NCBI GenBank assembly: GCA_040954595.2
Contig: CM082588.2
Span: forward strand, 10,168,001 to 10,232,000
Direction of reading: 5' to 3'
DNA: 64,000 bases
Source: Balanoglossus misakiensis
Lineage: Eukaryota > Hemichordata
Shown here: piece after piece, positions 1-12,700 of the stretch
Numbering within the stretch: position 1 is the stretch's first letter
Layout: each line of letters starts with the position of its first letter
Program-made: the position numbers and the translations under genes
Notes under the pieces: generated by a model
Databases searched by the model: none
What the model saw: the letters and a program-made list of their open reading frames with translations, nothing else
Told to the model about the DNA's origin: nothing

Positions 1-35
1 TTGTGTCAGCCGAGCTGTAGCAGTAGGTTGATAAG

Positions 36-82
36 TGTCCGTCCGTCGTCCGTCGTCTGTCGTCAGTCGTCTGTCGTCCGTC
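36..82. repeat. GTC-rich simple repeat
   Basis: Short degenerate run of GTCCGTC/GTCGTC/GTCTGTC units. It leads directly into the 146-bp tandem array downstream and contains no coding signal. Confidence 0.7.
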
Positions 83-109
83 AACTTTTTGTATTTCAAT
101 CTTCTTCTT

Positions 110-1250
110 TAAAACAACTGGGCATATTTAGCTGAAATTTGGTTGGAATGTGTGTTATGGTGCCTTTAACTGATTTTGTTAATTTGGATTTGATGGGGTC
201 ATGAATATGCAAATTAGATCTAAAAATAGAACTTTTGGTAAAAATCTTCTTCTCCACAACTACATGTGCAATGGACCTGAAATTTGGCAGGAATGTGTGT
301 TATGGTGCCCCTACCTGATTTTGTAAATTTGGATTTGATGGGGTCATAAATATGCAAATTAGATCTAAAAATAGAATTTTGGTAAAAAATCTTCTTCTCC
401 ATAACTACATGTACAATGGAGCTGAAATTTGGTAGGAATGTGTGTTATGGTGCCCCTACCTGATTTTGTAAATTTGGATTTGATGGGGTCATAAATATGC
501 AAATTAGATCTAAAAATATAATTTTTGGTCAAAAATTTTCTTCTCCCTAACTACATGTACGATGGAGCTGAAATATGGTAGGAATGTGTGTTATGATGCC
601 CGTACTTGATTTTATAAATTTGGATATGATCGGGTCATGAATATGTAAATTAGATCTAAAAATATAATTTTTGGTAAAAAATCTTCTTCTCCCTAACTAT
701 TTGTACGATGGAGCTGAAATTTAGTAGGAATGTGTGTTATAGTGTCCCTACCTGATTTTGTTAATTTGGATTTGATTGGGTCATAAATATGCAAATTAGA
801 TCTAAAAATAGAATTTTTGGTCAAAAATCTTCTTCTCCCTAACTACATGTACGATGGCGCTGAAATTTAGTAGGAATGTGTGTTATGGTGCCCCTACCTG
901 ATTTTGCTAATTTGGATATGATGGGGTCATAAATATGCAAATTAGATCTAAAAATAGAATTGTTGGTCAAAAATCTTCTTCTCCCTAACTACATGTACGA
1001 TGGCGCTGAAATTTAGTAGGAATGTGTGTTATGGTGCCCCTACCTGATTTTGCTAATTTGGATATGATGGGGTCATAAATATGCAAATTAGATCTAAAAA
1101 TATAATTTTTGGTAAAAAAATCTTCTCCCTAAATACATGTACGATGGAGTTGAAATTTGGTAGAATGTGTGTTATGGTGCCCCTACCTGATTTTGTTTTA
1201 TTGGAATTTTGATGGGGTCATGAATATGCAAATTAGAACATTGGTACTTC
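110..1250. repeat. 146-bp tandem repeat, about 8 copies
   Basis: The landmark AAATTAGATCT recurs near 211, 356, 501, 647, 793, 939 and 1085, a steady period of 145-146 bp. Each unit also carries CTTCTTCTCC, ACTACATGTAC, a GGAATGTGTGTTATGGTGCC stretch and GATGGGGTCAT. Units are highly similar with scattered substitutions and small indels; the first and last are partial. The short ORFs that cross it are by-products of the repeat. No gene is seen here. Confidence 0.9.
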
Positions 1251-1459
1251 CTTTTGATGTTGTTCTTTAGAATTCAATTCTTTCTTTCTTTAGTGCAATG
1301 AATCAAGCTGAATTTGGATAAATACTTGTGATGTCTATGTTTGGTTTTGTTCAATAGAATACAATTGTTATGAATTAAAACCTAGGGTATTCATATCATC
1401 ACCCAGGTTACACTGTTAAGGTCAGCAGAGCTCATTTGACCAATAGGTCACTTGTAAAT

Positions 1460-4030
1460 TTAGAGGACTGGAACACCTAATGAAGTGCATGTGTTAACTT
1501 TAACACACTAATTATGTATATGAGCTATTTAAAGTTAACCAATAAAGCGTAGAAGTCTGCTTTTTGTTGGACACTGATCAGTTTGGTATCAAATTTTGTT
1601 GGCACATTTTGCCTCACCTCTGGCGTACTTTACCATTTCTGGGCATCCACAACAGACACAGCCTCTGCTTTCTGTTGGAACCATGCTTAACACCTTGGTC
1701 CCTCCAATGCTACTTTTAGTTGTAATTGTCTTCTTCATGGCGGCCATATTGGATTTTCTAATAAGCTTTAAAGGTTGACATTTTCATAAACTACAGGGCC
1801 AATCAAGTTCTAATTTACTGTGCGGTTGAAAGTTTGATAAAATATCATTAGTGGTCATGTGACTTTTGGTGCCTTATTGGATTTTTTAAAAATCTCATTC
1901 AAAAATTACGAAAATCTTTTTCTAATCAAGTTTTCAAGTGAATTGTGATTGGTTTAACCTTATCAGAGCCAAATTGGATTTTCTGAACTCCGATTAAAAG
2001 CTAAAATTCCTTTTTTTATCCTACTCATTGAAAGCACACAAATTCTTTCTGTGGATACGAGTCACCATATGACTAGAATATGTTACATTTTTTGACAACT
2101 TTCATATGTTCTTTGATCCAGTTTTTTTTCAGTATTTGATTAAACAATTTGTTGGTGACTCTCGCATGTCCTTTGATCCAGTAATTCCATAACTTAATTT
2201 TATGTGGATATGGCTCTTGATAAAAAGCTCAACAGTCATGATTTTGTTCAAAGAGTACTACTGCTGCCAGGACATAACCCAAATATTTTGATAATTTTGG
2301 CAATGACCTTTGATGTACTTTCCCATAACCTGGCCTGCACAACAGATACAGCCTTCAGATTTTTAGGCCTTAAACACCTAATAAAGTATTAAACTTTAAC
2401 ACAAAAGTTGTGTACATAAGCTTTTTCTAGTTAACCAATTGAGAATAAAAGTCTGTTTTTTTGTTGAACACTGATCAGTTTGATGTCAAAATTTGTTGCC
2501 ACAAATTTCCGTGACCTCTGGCTTACCTACCATTTCTAAGCATCCACAACAGATACAGAGTTTGCTTTCTGTTGGAACCATGCTAACTGCTTTGGTCCCT
2601 GTAATGCTGCATGTTCCTTTAATTGTCTTCTTCAGGGTGGCCATATTGGATTTTCTGATAACCTTTAAAAGATGACAGTTCTTTTCCAAAACTACAGGGA
2701 CAATCAAGTTCGAATATACTGTGCAGTTCAAAGTTTGACTGTAATATTGCTAGTAGTCATGTGACTTAGAATTCCTTATTAGATTTTTGAAAAATATCAT
2801 TAAAACACTTTTTCTAATCAAGTTTTCAAGTGAATTGTGATTGGTTAAACCTTATTGGAGCCAAATTGGATTTTCTGAACAACGATTTAAAACTAAGATT
2901 TCCTATTTATGGCCTACTCATTGATAGCACAAACATTATTTATATGTATATGACTCACTATATGACCAGAATATGTTACCATTTTTGGCATATTGCACAT
3001 GTCCTTTAATCCAGTTTTTCCAACACTTAATAATACAAATTTTTAGGCAACTTTCATTTGTCTTTTGATCCAGATCTTTCAGAACTTAATTAAAGTTTAT
3101 TGAAGCCAAATTGGATTTTATGAATTCTGATTAAAAACTTTGATTGCACACCAATTCTTTTTATAGATACGAGTCACCATATGACCAGAATACGTTGCAT
3201 TTTTTGGCAACTTTCGCATGTACTTTGATCCATTTTTTTTTCAGAACTTAATTATTCGTGGATATGCCTCTTGTTGAAAAGCAAAACAGTGATGATTTAT
3301 TTTTCACACGAATAGTACTGCTGCCAGGACATAACCCAAATTTTTTGATAATATTGGCATTGAACTTTGTCCTAAGTTTGGCACCTGTATTCTTTTCTGA
3401 ATATCTTATGGCGACTAGACTAATAGCACTAGAGGTTTGGTTTTTGATGTATATGGACAAGTATGGGACTTAGCTTTTTTTGTTACATTTGGAATCCACT
3501 GGACCAATGTTGAGCTTATTAAATATGTGAATATCTAATGCTGAGCTTACCCATATTGTTACAGGTTGAATTTTTTATGAACATGCTCTACTATTGGACT
3601 TAATTTTTTTGCTGAATTTCTTGACCAATGATAACCTTATAAATATGTGCTTACGTAATTGTAGACTAGATAATGAAGCTTTGAGTCTGGGTTTTCTTGA
3701 ACATTCACCAGTATGCGATCACATTTTTTTCTGACATTTTTGTTAGCTTTGGTTACCTTAAACCTATTTTCCCTGCCTTGGCATGCACAGCAGATAACGC
3801 CTTCAAATTTTGAGGGCTGGAACACCTAATTACCAGGTTAACCAATAGAGCCAGAAGTCTTGTTTTTCATTTTACACTGATAATTTTGGAAGAAACATTT
3901 GTTGACAATTTTGGGTGAGCTCTTGGTGACCTTTGATCTGCTTTCCTATATACATAGCAGATACAGCATTGGCACTCTCTGGTATCCATAGGAACTGCTT
4001 TGACCTAGCCAATGTTTGTTGCACTTTATT
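1460..4030. repeat. Old degenerate dispersed repeats, ~0.9-1 kb, no gene
   Basis: Three diverged copies can be followed through shared landmarks. ACACTGATCAGTTTG is at about 1570 and 2469, with a decayed form near 3870. A CATCCACAACAGA(C/T)ACAG block is near 1647 and 2541. A GTGGATATG(G/C)CTCTTG block is near 2201 and 3260. Spacing is about 0.9-1.05 kb, with indels. Homopolymer T runs and stops break all frames, and nothing protein-like is conserved between copies. The stretch 1251-1460 holds nothing recognisable. Confidence 0.6.
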
Positions 4031-4136
4031 TTTTTTTCATTAATTGACGATATGTACCCCTTGACCCGCAGTATGTTGGGTTGGGCTGGCTTGCCAAATT
4101 AATCCTATTATTATCATTGATTTCATGCATTTAATT

Positions 4137-4250
4137 CTTTCATTCTTTTTTTTTTGTAGGTCCCACCGGTACTCTTCTCCTTCTCTCTCTCTTTCTTTCT
4201 TTCTTTCTTTTTTTCTCTTCTTTTCTCTTTTTTTTCTTTTTTTCCCTGTA
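4137..4250. repeat. Pyrimidine (CTTT) tract
   Basis: T- and CTTT/CTCT-rich run, including a block of tandem TTTC units near 4190-4215. On the other strand it reads as a spurious Lys/Arg/Glu-rich peptide. Confidence 0.85.
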
Positions 4251-4255
4251 GGCCC

Positions 4256-4740
4256 CAATGGTAACACCATAATCAACCTACTAACGTAAAATTTGATGGA
4301 TGGATGGAGCGGAGTGTCAACCATAGTCAACCTACTAATATAAACTTTGATGGATGAATGGAGCGGAGTGTCAACCATAGTCAACCTACTAATATAAACT
4401 TTGATGGATGGATGGAGCGGAGCGTCAACCATAGTCAACTTACTAAAATATAAACTTTGATGGATGGATGGTGCCGCGGAGCGTCAACTTAAAGGATGGA
4501 GAAGTGGAAGGATGGAGAAGTGGAGTTTTTTCTCTGTTTTTTCCTCTTTTTCTTTCCTGTAGGGCACACTGGTAACACCATAATCAACCAACTAACGTAA
4601 AATTTGATGGGAGGATGGAGCGGAGAGTCAACCATAGTCAACCTACTAATATAAACTTTGATGGATGGATGGATGGAGCGTCAACCTAAAGGATGGAGAA
4701 GTGGAAGAATGGAGAAGTGGAGTTTCAACATAATATCCTA
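4256..4740. repeat. ~55-bp GATGGATGGAGCGGAG minisatellite
   Basis: Units with GATGGATGGAGCGGAG(T/C)GTCA followed by CATAGTCAACCTACTAATA recur at about 55-bp spacing from 4290 to 4480. A second run begins near 4600. Between and after the runs sits a repeated GGATGGAGAAGTGGA(A/G) element. The repeat is mildly open on the minus strand but has no sign of being a gene. Confidence 0.75.
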
Positions 4741-4789
4741 TTGACCAAAATTATAAGATAGAGTAATATAGACGTACAAAACGAGGTGA

Positions 4790-5570
4790 TCGTAATATAA
4801 AACTTAATAGTCCAATAAATCGGGTTAATAATTGGTAGTGATTACTTGTTTTAAAATTAGGTTAACAGCAATGGCTTTGTGCAGGGTATGATAATAGGTT
4901 CCGAAATGTGTATGGTATAATAACGGTGAACAAATTTGAATTTGGTTTAATAAAAGGGTTACAAATGTGATGATGGTTTTATGGTAAAATTTGAGTGTAC
5001 ACAGGTTATAAAGGGGTAACAACGGTTGCTTGTATGAAGGGAATAATATTAGGGTAACAAATGTGGTATAAAGGTATAACGGGTTTATAATATGATGATG
5101 GCTTGTGTACACAGGTTATAATGGGTATATGAATGAGAAGGGTATAATAATAGTAATAACTGTGTCGGGTTTAATAAGGGTAACAATTGTGCAAGGGTAT
5201 AATAACGATTAATAATTGTGGTGATGGCTTATGGTGATATTAAGTATAAAAAGGGTGTTAATATTGATGATGATGACAGAGGTATAATAATGATAAAATG
5301 TTAAATAAGTGTCCAAGGTCTAATAATCATGTTGGTTCATTCATTGGTTAATGTGTATATTTTATGAATAACATGCTATTATTTCTCAGATAGATAATAC
5401 TCGTCAGCATCGTTATTCGGTGGAATTTCTCGCAACGGTACCCGTGATTGTATTCGCGCATCGACACATTGTACGCGACAGACAGGCAGAAAATGTTAGC
5501 ACAATGTTAGGTTAGCTTAACCTCCCCACCCCATCCAAATTCCAAATTTAGCTTAGATCATGGGGTGAGA
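4790..5570. repeat. Diverged third copy of a repeated block
   Basis: The order of landmarks here matches that in 24540-25185 and 38640-39275: AATAATGATAAAA, TTCATTGGTTAATGTGTATA, TTGTACGCGACAGACA, then ACCTCCCCACCCCATCCAAA and AATTTAGCTT. This copy is clearly more diverged than the other two are from each other. No coding region is visible. Confidence 0.7.
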
Positions 5571-6701
5571 GGAGGAGAGGACAGTTTTTTTTCCCTCTTT
5601 TGTAATTGGTATGAGGTTTTTTAACTGCCCTTTAGGCGCGTAAATTAGATGTGTGTTATCATACATGTAGTTATCTTGCTTTATTTTAAAACAATTGTGA
5701 ATGAGCTCTGCGAGATTATGTACACGATAGTGTGTTATATAACGCTAAGGTAAAAGTAAACTTAACCCACTAACCCATCACACTATTGTGTGCATAATTA
5801 GCAGATGCTATTTTGACTGGCCCATTGTTCAACCAAATGACACCTTGTTTCAAAAAGAGCTGAAACTATATTGGTTAATTTCTTTCAGTTTAACCACATG
5901 ACACATTGTTTCAAATTGGCCTGCAAGATATGCTACTTGAACTCCCCCCCCCACCCCCACCCCCCCCCCCCCCAAAACAATAAATTAGGGATTAATCACT
6001 CGCTATATTATGAACATTCACATGAAAATTATGCAACCAATTTAAAGGTATTCTGGAGGCGTCTTCTGATGTCAGGTGGTTCAAATCCACCGATACCTAA
6101 GCTGGAAACATAACTTTTCATTGGTGTTCATATATGGCGAATAAAACATGCATATTCGTATTATCATATTTCAGATATGAACGAATTGAAATAGATTCTT
6201 TTCGATATGATTTCAGAAATGAACGAATTCAAATAGATTCTTTTCGATATGTCACTATAAACTTTAATCCCATTTCACCCCTTTTACTCAAAATGTAATG
6301 TTTAAATAGCAAAGAAGTTAATCACTAAACGCATTCTCGCAAGCCAGAGCCGACCGTGTTTCCGCTCCGCGGAGCTACGCAAAAAACGGGCTCTGGCAGA
6401 TTACAGTAGGGAACCCCGGAATTTAGGACGTAGACTAATGAATTATTCATGAGAAACGACATTGGAATTAGCCAATCAGTAGTCGTTTTATCGCGAGCTC
6501 TTCGGCTGCTGTCAGCTTTAAATCCGCCATTTTGCACTGTCATTTAAATAAGTTATGCAGTTTTATGAGACGGGCTCTCTGATTGGTTCCTTTGTCTGGC
6601 TGCTGGAACTGACGCTGGGATCCGCGAAAACCTTCCAAATCCACCACGGCCTGTTGGCGGTAGCGCGTAGCAGTTGCCGTAAACAGGTCGTGGTTTTACG
6701 A
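5571..6701. other. No gene recognised; poly-C tract and a small inverted repeat
   Basis: A nearly pure C run lies at 5944-5973. A short GC-rich stretch at about 6325-6545 contains the inverted pair GCCAGAGCC / GGCTCTGGC around 6341-6397, possibly MITE remains. I see no exon, RNA gene or conserved ORF in this 1.1 kb. Confidence 0.5.
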
Positions 6702-9700
6702 CGATGCACTAAACGTTGACACCGGGGTTTAAAATGCATACAGGGATACTAAAAGTTGACTGAAATCCCTGGGTTAATACGTGTCCAAAAGCAATTTTAT
6801 TTGACATTGCTAATGCAACGATGACATTGAATCTGATTCTTTGCATTAGGGGGAATGGCGATGCAAGCTTGATGATGCAGCCAGGTAGATAGTGATGCAA
6901 ACACTTCACTTTGACATAGGTATTTAATGCATGTGCATGGGTATTTAATGTTGACTGTAAATCCCCAGGTTAATACGTGGCCAAAAGCACTGTAATTTGA
7001 CATTGCTAATGCTACCGTGACACTAAATCTGATTCTTGCATCAGGGTAAATTGTGAAGCAAGCTTGATGATGCATCATGATAGATGGTGTTTCAAGCCCT
7101 TCACATTGACATTGGAATATAACGCATATGGGGATTTAAAGTTGATTGTATATCCTCAGGTTAATACGTGGCCATAAGCACTGTAATTTGACATTGCTAA
7201 TGCAACGATGATATTGAATCTGATTCTTTGCATCAGGGTAAATGGCGATGCAAGCTTGATGATGCATCCCGGTAGATAGTGATGCAAACACTTCACTTTG
7301 ACATGGGTATTTAATGCATGCGCATTGATATTTAAAGTTGACTCTAAATCCCGAGGTTAATACATGGCCAAAAGCACTGTAATTTAAAATTACTAATGCA
7401 AGCGTGACATTGAATATGGATAAATGGTGAAGCAAACGTGATGATGCATCAGGATAGATGGTGTTTGAAGCCCTTCACATTGACTTTTGAATATAATGCA
7501 TATGGGGATTTAAAGTTGATTGTAAATCCCTAGGTTAATACATGGCCAAAAGCACTTTTATTTGACATTGCTAATGCAACGGTGACATTGAATCTGATTC
7601 TATGCATCAGGGTAAATGGCGATACAGGCTTGATGATGCATCACGGTAGATAGTGATGCAAACAGTTCACTCTGACATGGGTATTAAATGCATATGGGGA
7701 TTTCAAGTTGATTACAAATCCCTGGGTTAATACGCACCCAAAAGCACTGTAGTTTGACATTGCTAATGAAATGGTGACATTGAATCTGATTCTATGCATC
7801 AGGGTAAATGGCGATACAGGCTTGATGATGCATCACGGTAGATAGTGATGCAAACAGTTCACTCTGACATGGGTATTAAATGCATATGGGGATTTCAAGT
7901 TGATTACAAATCCCTGGGTTAATACGCACCCAAAAGCACTGTAGTTTGACATTGCTAATGAAATGGTGACATTGAATGTAATTCTTTGCATTAGGGGAAA
8001 TGGCTAAAAGTTTAATGATGCATTGGAGTAGATGGTGATGCAAGCTATGCATTTTGACATAGGTATTTAATGCATGTGCATGGGTATTTAATGTTGACTG
8101 TAAATCCCTAGGTTAATACATGTCCAAAAGCACTGTAATTTAAAATTGCTAATGCAAGGGTGACATTGAATCTGATTCTTTGCATCAGGGCAAATTCTGA
8201 AGAATGCTTGATGATGCACCAGGGTCAATGGTGATGCAATCACTAAACTTTTACACCGGGGTTTAAAATGTATACAGGGGGATTAAAAGTTGACTGTAAA
8301 TCCCCAGGTTAATACAAGTCCAAAAGCACTTTAATTTGACATTGCTAATACAACGGTGACATTTAATCTGATTCTTTGCATCAGGGAAAATGGTGAAGCA
8401 AGCTTAATAATGCATCGGAGTAAATGGTGATGCAAGCTCTGCACTTTGACATAGGTATTAAATGTATATGCATGGGTATTTAAAGTTGTCCGTAAATCCC
8501 GAGGTTAATACGTGGCCATAGGCACTGTAATTTGACATTGCTAATGCTACCGTGATACTAAATCTGATTCTTTGCATCAGGGTAAATTGTGAAGCAAGCT
8601 TGATGATGTATCATGATAGATGGTGTTTCAAGCCCTTCACATTGACATTGGAATATAACGCACATGGGGATTTAAAGTTGATTGTATGGCCAAAAGCACT
8701 GTAATTTGACATTGCTAATGCTACAGTGACATTGAATCTGATTCTTTGCATTAGGGCAAATGGCGAAGCAAGCTTGATGATGCATCACGGTAGATATTGA
8801 TGCAAGCACTTCGCTTTGACATAGGTATAAAATTCATATGGGGATTTCAAGTTGATTATAAATCCCTGGGTTAATATGTGGCCGAAAGCACTTTTATTTG
8901 CCATTGCTAATGCTATGGTGACACTGATTATTTGCATCAGGGTTAATGGCGAAGCAGCTTGATGATGCATCAGGATAGATGGTGATGCAAGCTCTGCACT
9001 TTGACATGAGGATTAAATGCATGCTGAGGGGGATTTAAAGTTGTCAAAACAAACTTGATGATGCATCAGGGTAGAAGGTATTTCAAGCCCTTCACATTGA
9101 CATTGGAATATAACGCATATGGGGATTTAAAGTTGATTGTAAATCCCCAGGTTGATACGTGGCCATAAGCACTGTAGTTTGACATTGCTAATGCTACCGT
9201 GACATTAAATCTGATTCTTTCCATCGGGGTAAATTGTGAAGCAAGCTTGATGATGCATCAGGACAGATGGTGTTTCAAGCCCTTCACATTGACAATGGAA
9301 TATAACGCATATGGGGATTGAAAATCCCTAGGTTAATACATGGCCAAAAGCACTGTAATTTAAAATTGCAAATGCAATGGTGACATTGAATGTCATTCTT
9401 TGCATTAGGGGAAATGGCGTAGCAAGCATAATGGTACATCAGAGTAGATGGTGATGCAAGCTCTGCACTTTGACATAGATATTTAATGCATATGCATGGG
9501 TATTTAATGTCGACTGTAAATCCCCAGGTTAATATATGTCCAAAAGCACTGTAATTTAAAATTGCTAATGCAAGGGTGACATTGAATCTGATTCTTTGCA
9601 TTATGGGGAATGGCGATGCAAACCTAATGATGCATCAGAGTAGATGGTGATGCAAGCTCTGCACTTTGACATAGGTATTTAATGTATATGCATGGGTATT

Positions 9701-12700
9701 TAAAGTTGTCTGTAAATTCCCAGGTTAATACGTGGCAATAAGCACTGTAATTTGACATTGCTAATGAAATGGTGACGCTGAATGTGATTTTTTGCATCAG
9801 GGTAAATTGTGAAGCAAGCTTGATGATGCATCAGGATAGATGGTGTTTCAAGCCCTTCACTTGACATTGGAATATAACGCATATGGGGATTTAAAGTTAA
9901 TTGCAAATCCATAGGTTAATACATGGCCAAAAACACTGTAATTTAAAATTGCTAATGCAATGGTGACATTGAATGTGATTCTTTGCATTAGGGGAAATGG
10001 CGTAGCAAGCCTAATGGTGCATCAGAGTAAATGGTGATGCAAGCTCTACACTTTGACATAGGTATTTAATGGATATGCATGGGTATTTAATGTTGACTGT
10101 AAATCCTCAGGTTAATACGTGGCCATAAGCACTGTAATTTGACATTGCTAATGCAACGGTGACATTGAATCTGATTCTTTGCATAAGGGTGAATGGCGAT
10201 GCAAGCTTGATGATGCATCACGGTAGATAGTGATGCAAACACTTCACTTTGACATGGGTATCAAATGCATATAGGGATTTGCTAATGCTACCATGACACT
10301 AAATCTGATTTTTTGCATCAGGGAAAATGGTGAAGCAAGCTTGATGATGCATCATGATAGATGGTGTTTCAAGCCCTTCACATTGACATTAGAATATAAT
10401 GCATATGGGGATTTAAAGTTGATTGTAAATCCCCAGGTTAGTATACGGCCAAACGCACTATAATTTGACATTGCTAATGCAACAGTGACATTGAATCTGA
10501 TTCTTTGCATTAGGGCAAATGGCGAAGCAAGCTTGATGATGCATCACGGTAGATATTGATGCAAGCACTTCGCTTTGACATAGGTATAAAATTCATATAG
10601 GGATTTCAAGTTGATTATAAATCCCTGGGTTAATATGTGGCCGAAAGCACTTTTATTTGCCATTGCTAATGCTATGGCGACACTAAATCTGATTCTTTGC
10701 ATCAGGGTAAATTGTGAAGAAAGCTTGATGATGCATCAGTATAGATGGTGTTTCAAGCCGTTCAAGTTAACATTGCAATATAATGCATATGGGGATTTGA
10801 AGTTGATTGTAAACCCGCAAGTTAATACATGGCCAAATGCTCAGTAATTTGACATTGCTGATGCTATGGTGACACTGATTATTTGCATCAGGGTTAATGG
10901 CGAAACAAACTTGATGATGCATCAGGGTAGATGGTATTTCAAGCCCTTCACATTGACATTGGAATATAATGCATATGGGGATTTAAAGTTGATTGTAAAT
11001 CCCCAGGTTAATACATAGCCAAAAGCACTGTAATTTGACATGGCTAATGCTACTGTGATACTAAATCTGATTCTTTGCATCAGGGCATATAGCGAAGCAT
11101 GCTTGGTGATGCATCAGGATCAATGGTGATGGAGACACTGCACTTTGACATGCGTATTTAATGCATATGCACAGATGTTTAAAGTTGACTGTAAATCGCC
11201 AGGTTAATACGTGGCCAAAAGCACAGTAATTTGACATTGCGAATGCAACAGTGACATTTAATCTGATTCTTTGCATTAAGGCAAATGGCGAAGCATGCTT
11301 GACGATGCATCACAGTAGATAGTGATGCAAACACTTCGCTTAGACATGGGTATAAAAAGCATATAGGGATTTCAAATAGATTATAAATCCCTGTGTTAAT
11401 ACGTGTCCAAAAGCACTGTAATTTGACATTGCTTATGCAATGGTGACACTATATCTGATTCTTTGCATCAGGGCAAATGGCGAAGCAGCTTGATGATGCA
11501 TCAGGATAGATGGTGATGCAAGCTCTGCACTTTGACATGGGGATTAAATGCATGCTGAGGGGGATTTAAAGTTGTCAAAACAAACTTGATGATGCATCAG
11601 GGTAGATGGTATTTCAAGCCCTTCACATTGACATTGGAATATAACGCATATGGGGATTTAAAGTTGATTGTAAATCCCCAGGTTGATACGTGGCCATAAG
11701 CACTGTAGTTTGACATTGCTAATGCTACCATGACATTAAATCTGATTCTTTCCATCGGGGTAAATTGTGAAGCAAGCTTGATGATGCATCAGGACAGATG
11801 GTGTTTCAAGCCCTTCACATTGACAATGGAATATAACGCATATGGGGATTTAAAGTTGATTGAAAATCCCTAGGTTAATACATGGCCAAAAGCACTGTAA
11901 TTTACAATTGCAAATGCAATGGTGACATTGAATGTCATTCTTTGCATTAGGGGAAATGGCGTAGCGAGCATAATGGTGCATCAGAGTAGATGGTGATGTA
12001 AGCTATGCATTGTGACATAGGTATTTAATGCCTATGCATGGGTATTTAATGTTGACTGTAAATCCCCAGGTTAATACATGTCCAAAAGCACTGTAATTTA
12101 AAATTGCTAATGCAAGGGTGATATTGAATCTGATTCTTTGCATCAGGGCAAATTCTGAAGAATGCTTGATGATGCACCAGGGTCAATGGTGATGCAATCA
12201 CTAAACTTTGACACCGGGGTTTAAAATGTATACAGGGGGATTAAAAGTTGACTGTAAATCCCCAGGTTAATACAAGTCCAAAAGCACCGTAATTTGACAT
12301 TGATAATACAACGGTGACATTTAAACTGATTCTTTGCATCAGGGCAAATGGTGAAGCAAGCTTAATAATGCATCGGAGTATATGGTGATGCAAGCTCTGC
12401 ATTTTGACATAGGTATTAAATGTATATGCATGGGTATTTAAAGTTGTCTGTAAATCCCCAGGTTAATACGTGGCCATAATCACTGTAATTTGACATTGCT
12501 AATGCTACCGTGATACTAAATCTGATTCTTTGCATCAGGGTAAATTGTGAAGCAAGCTTGATGATGTATCATGATAGATGGTGTTTCAAGCCCTTCACAT
12601 TGACATTGGAATATAACGCATATGGGGATTTAAAGTTGATTGTAAATCCCCAGGTTAATACATGGCCAAAAGCACTGTAATTTAAAATTGCTAATGCAAT

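Noticed and set aside
110-1250. CRISPR-like array
   Set aside because: The repeats are directly contiguous 146-bp units without unique spacers, in a eukaryotic context.
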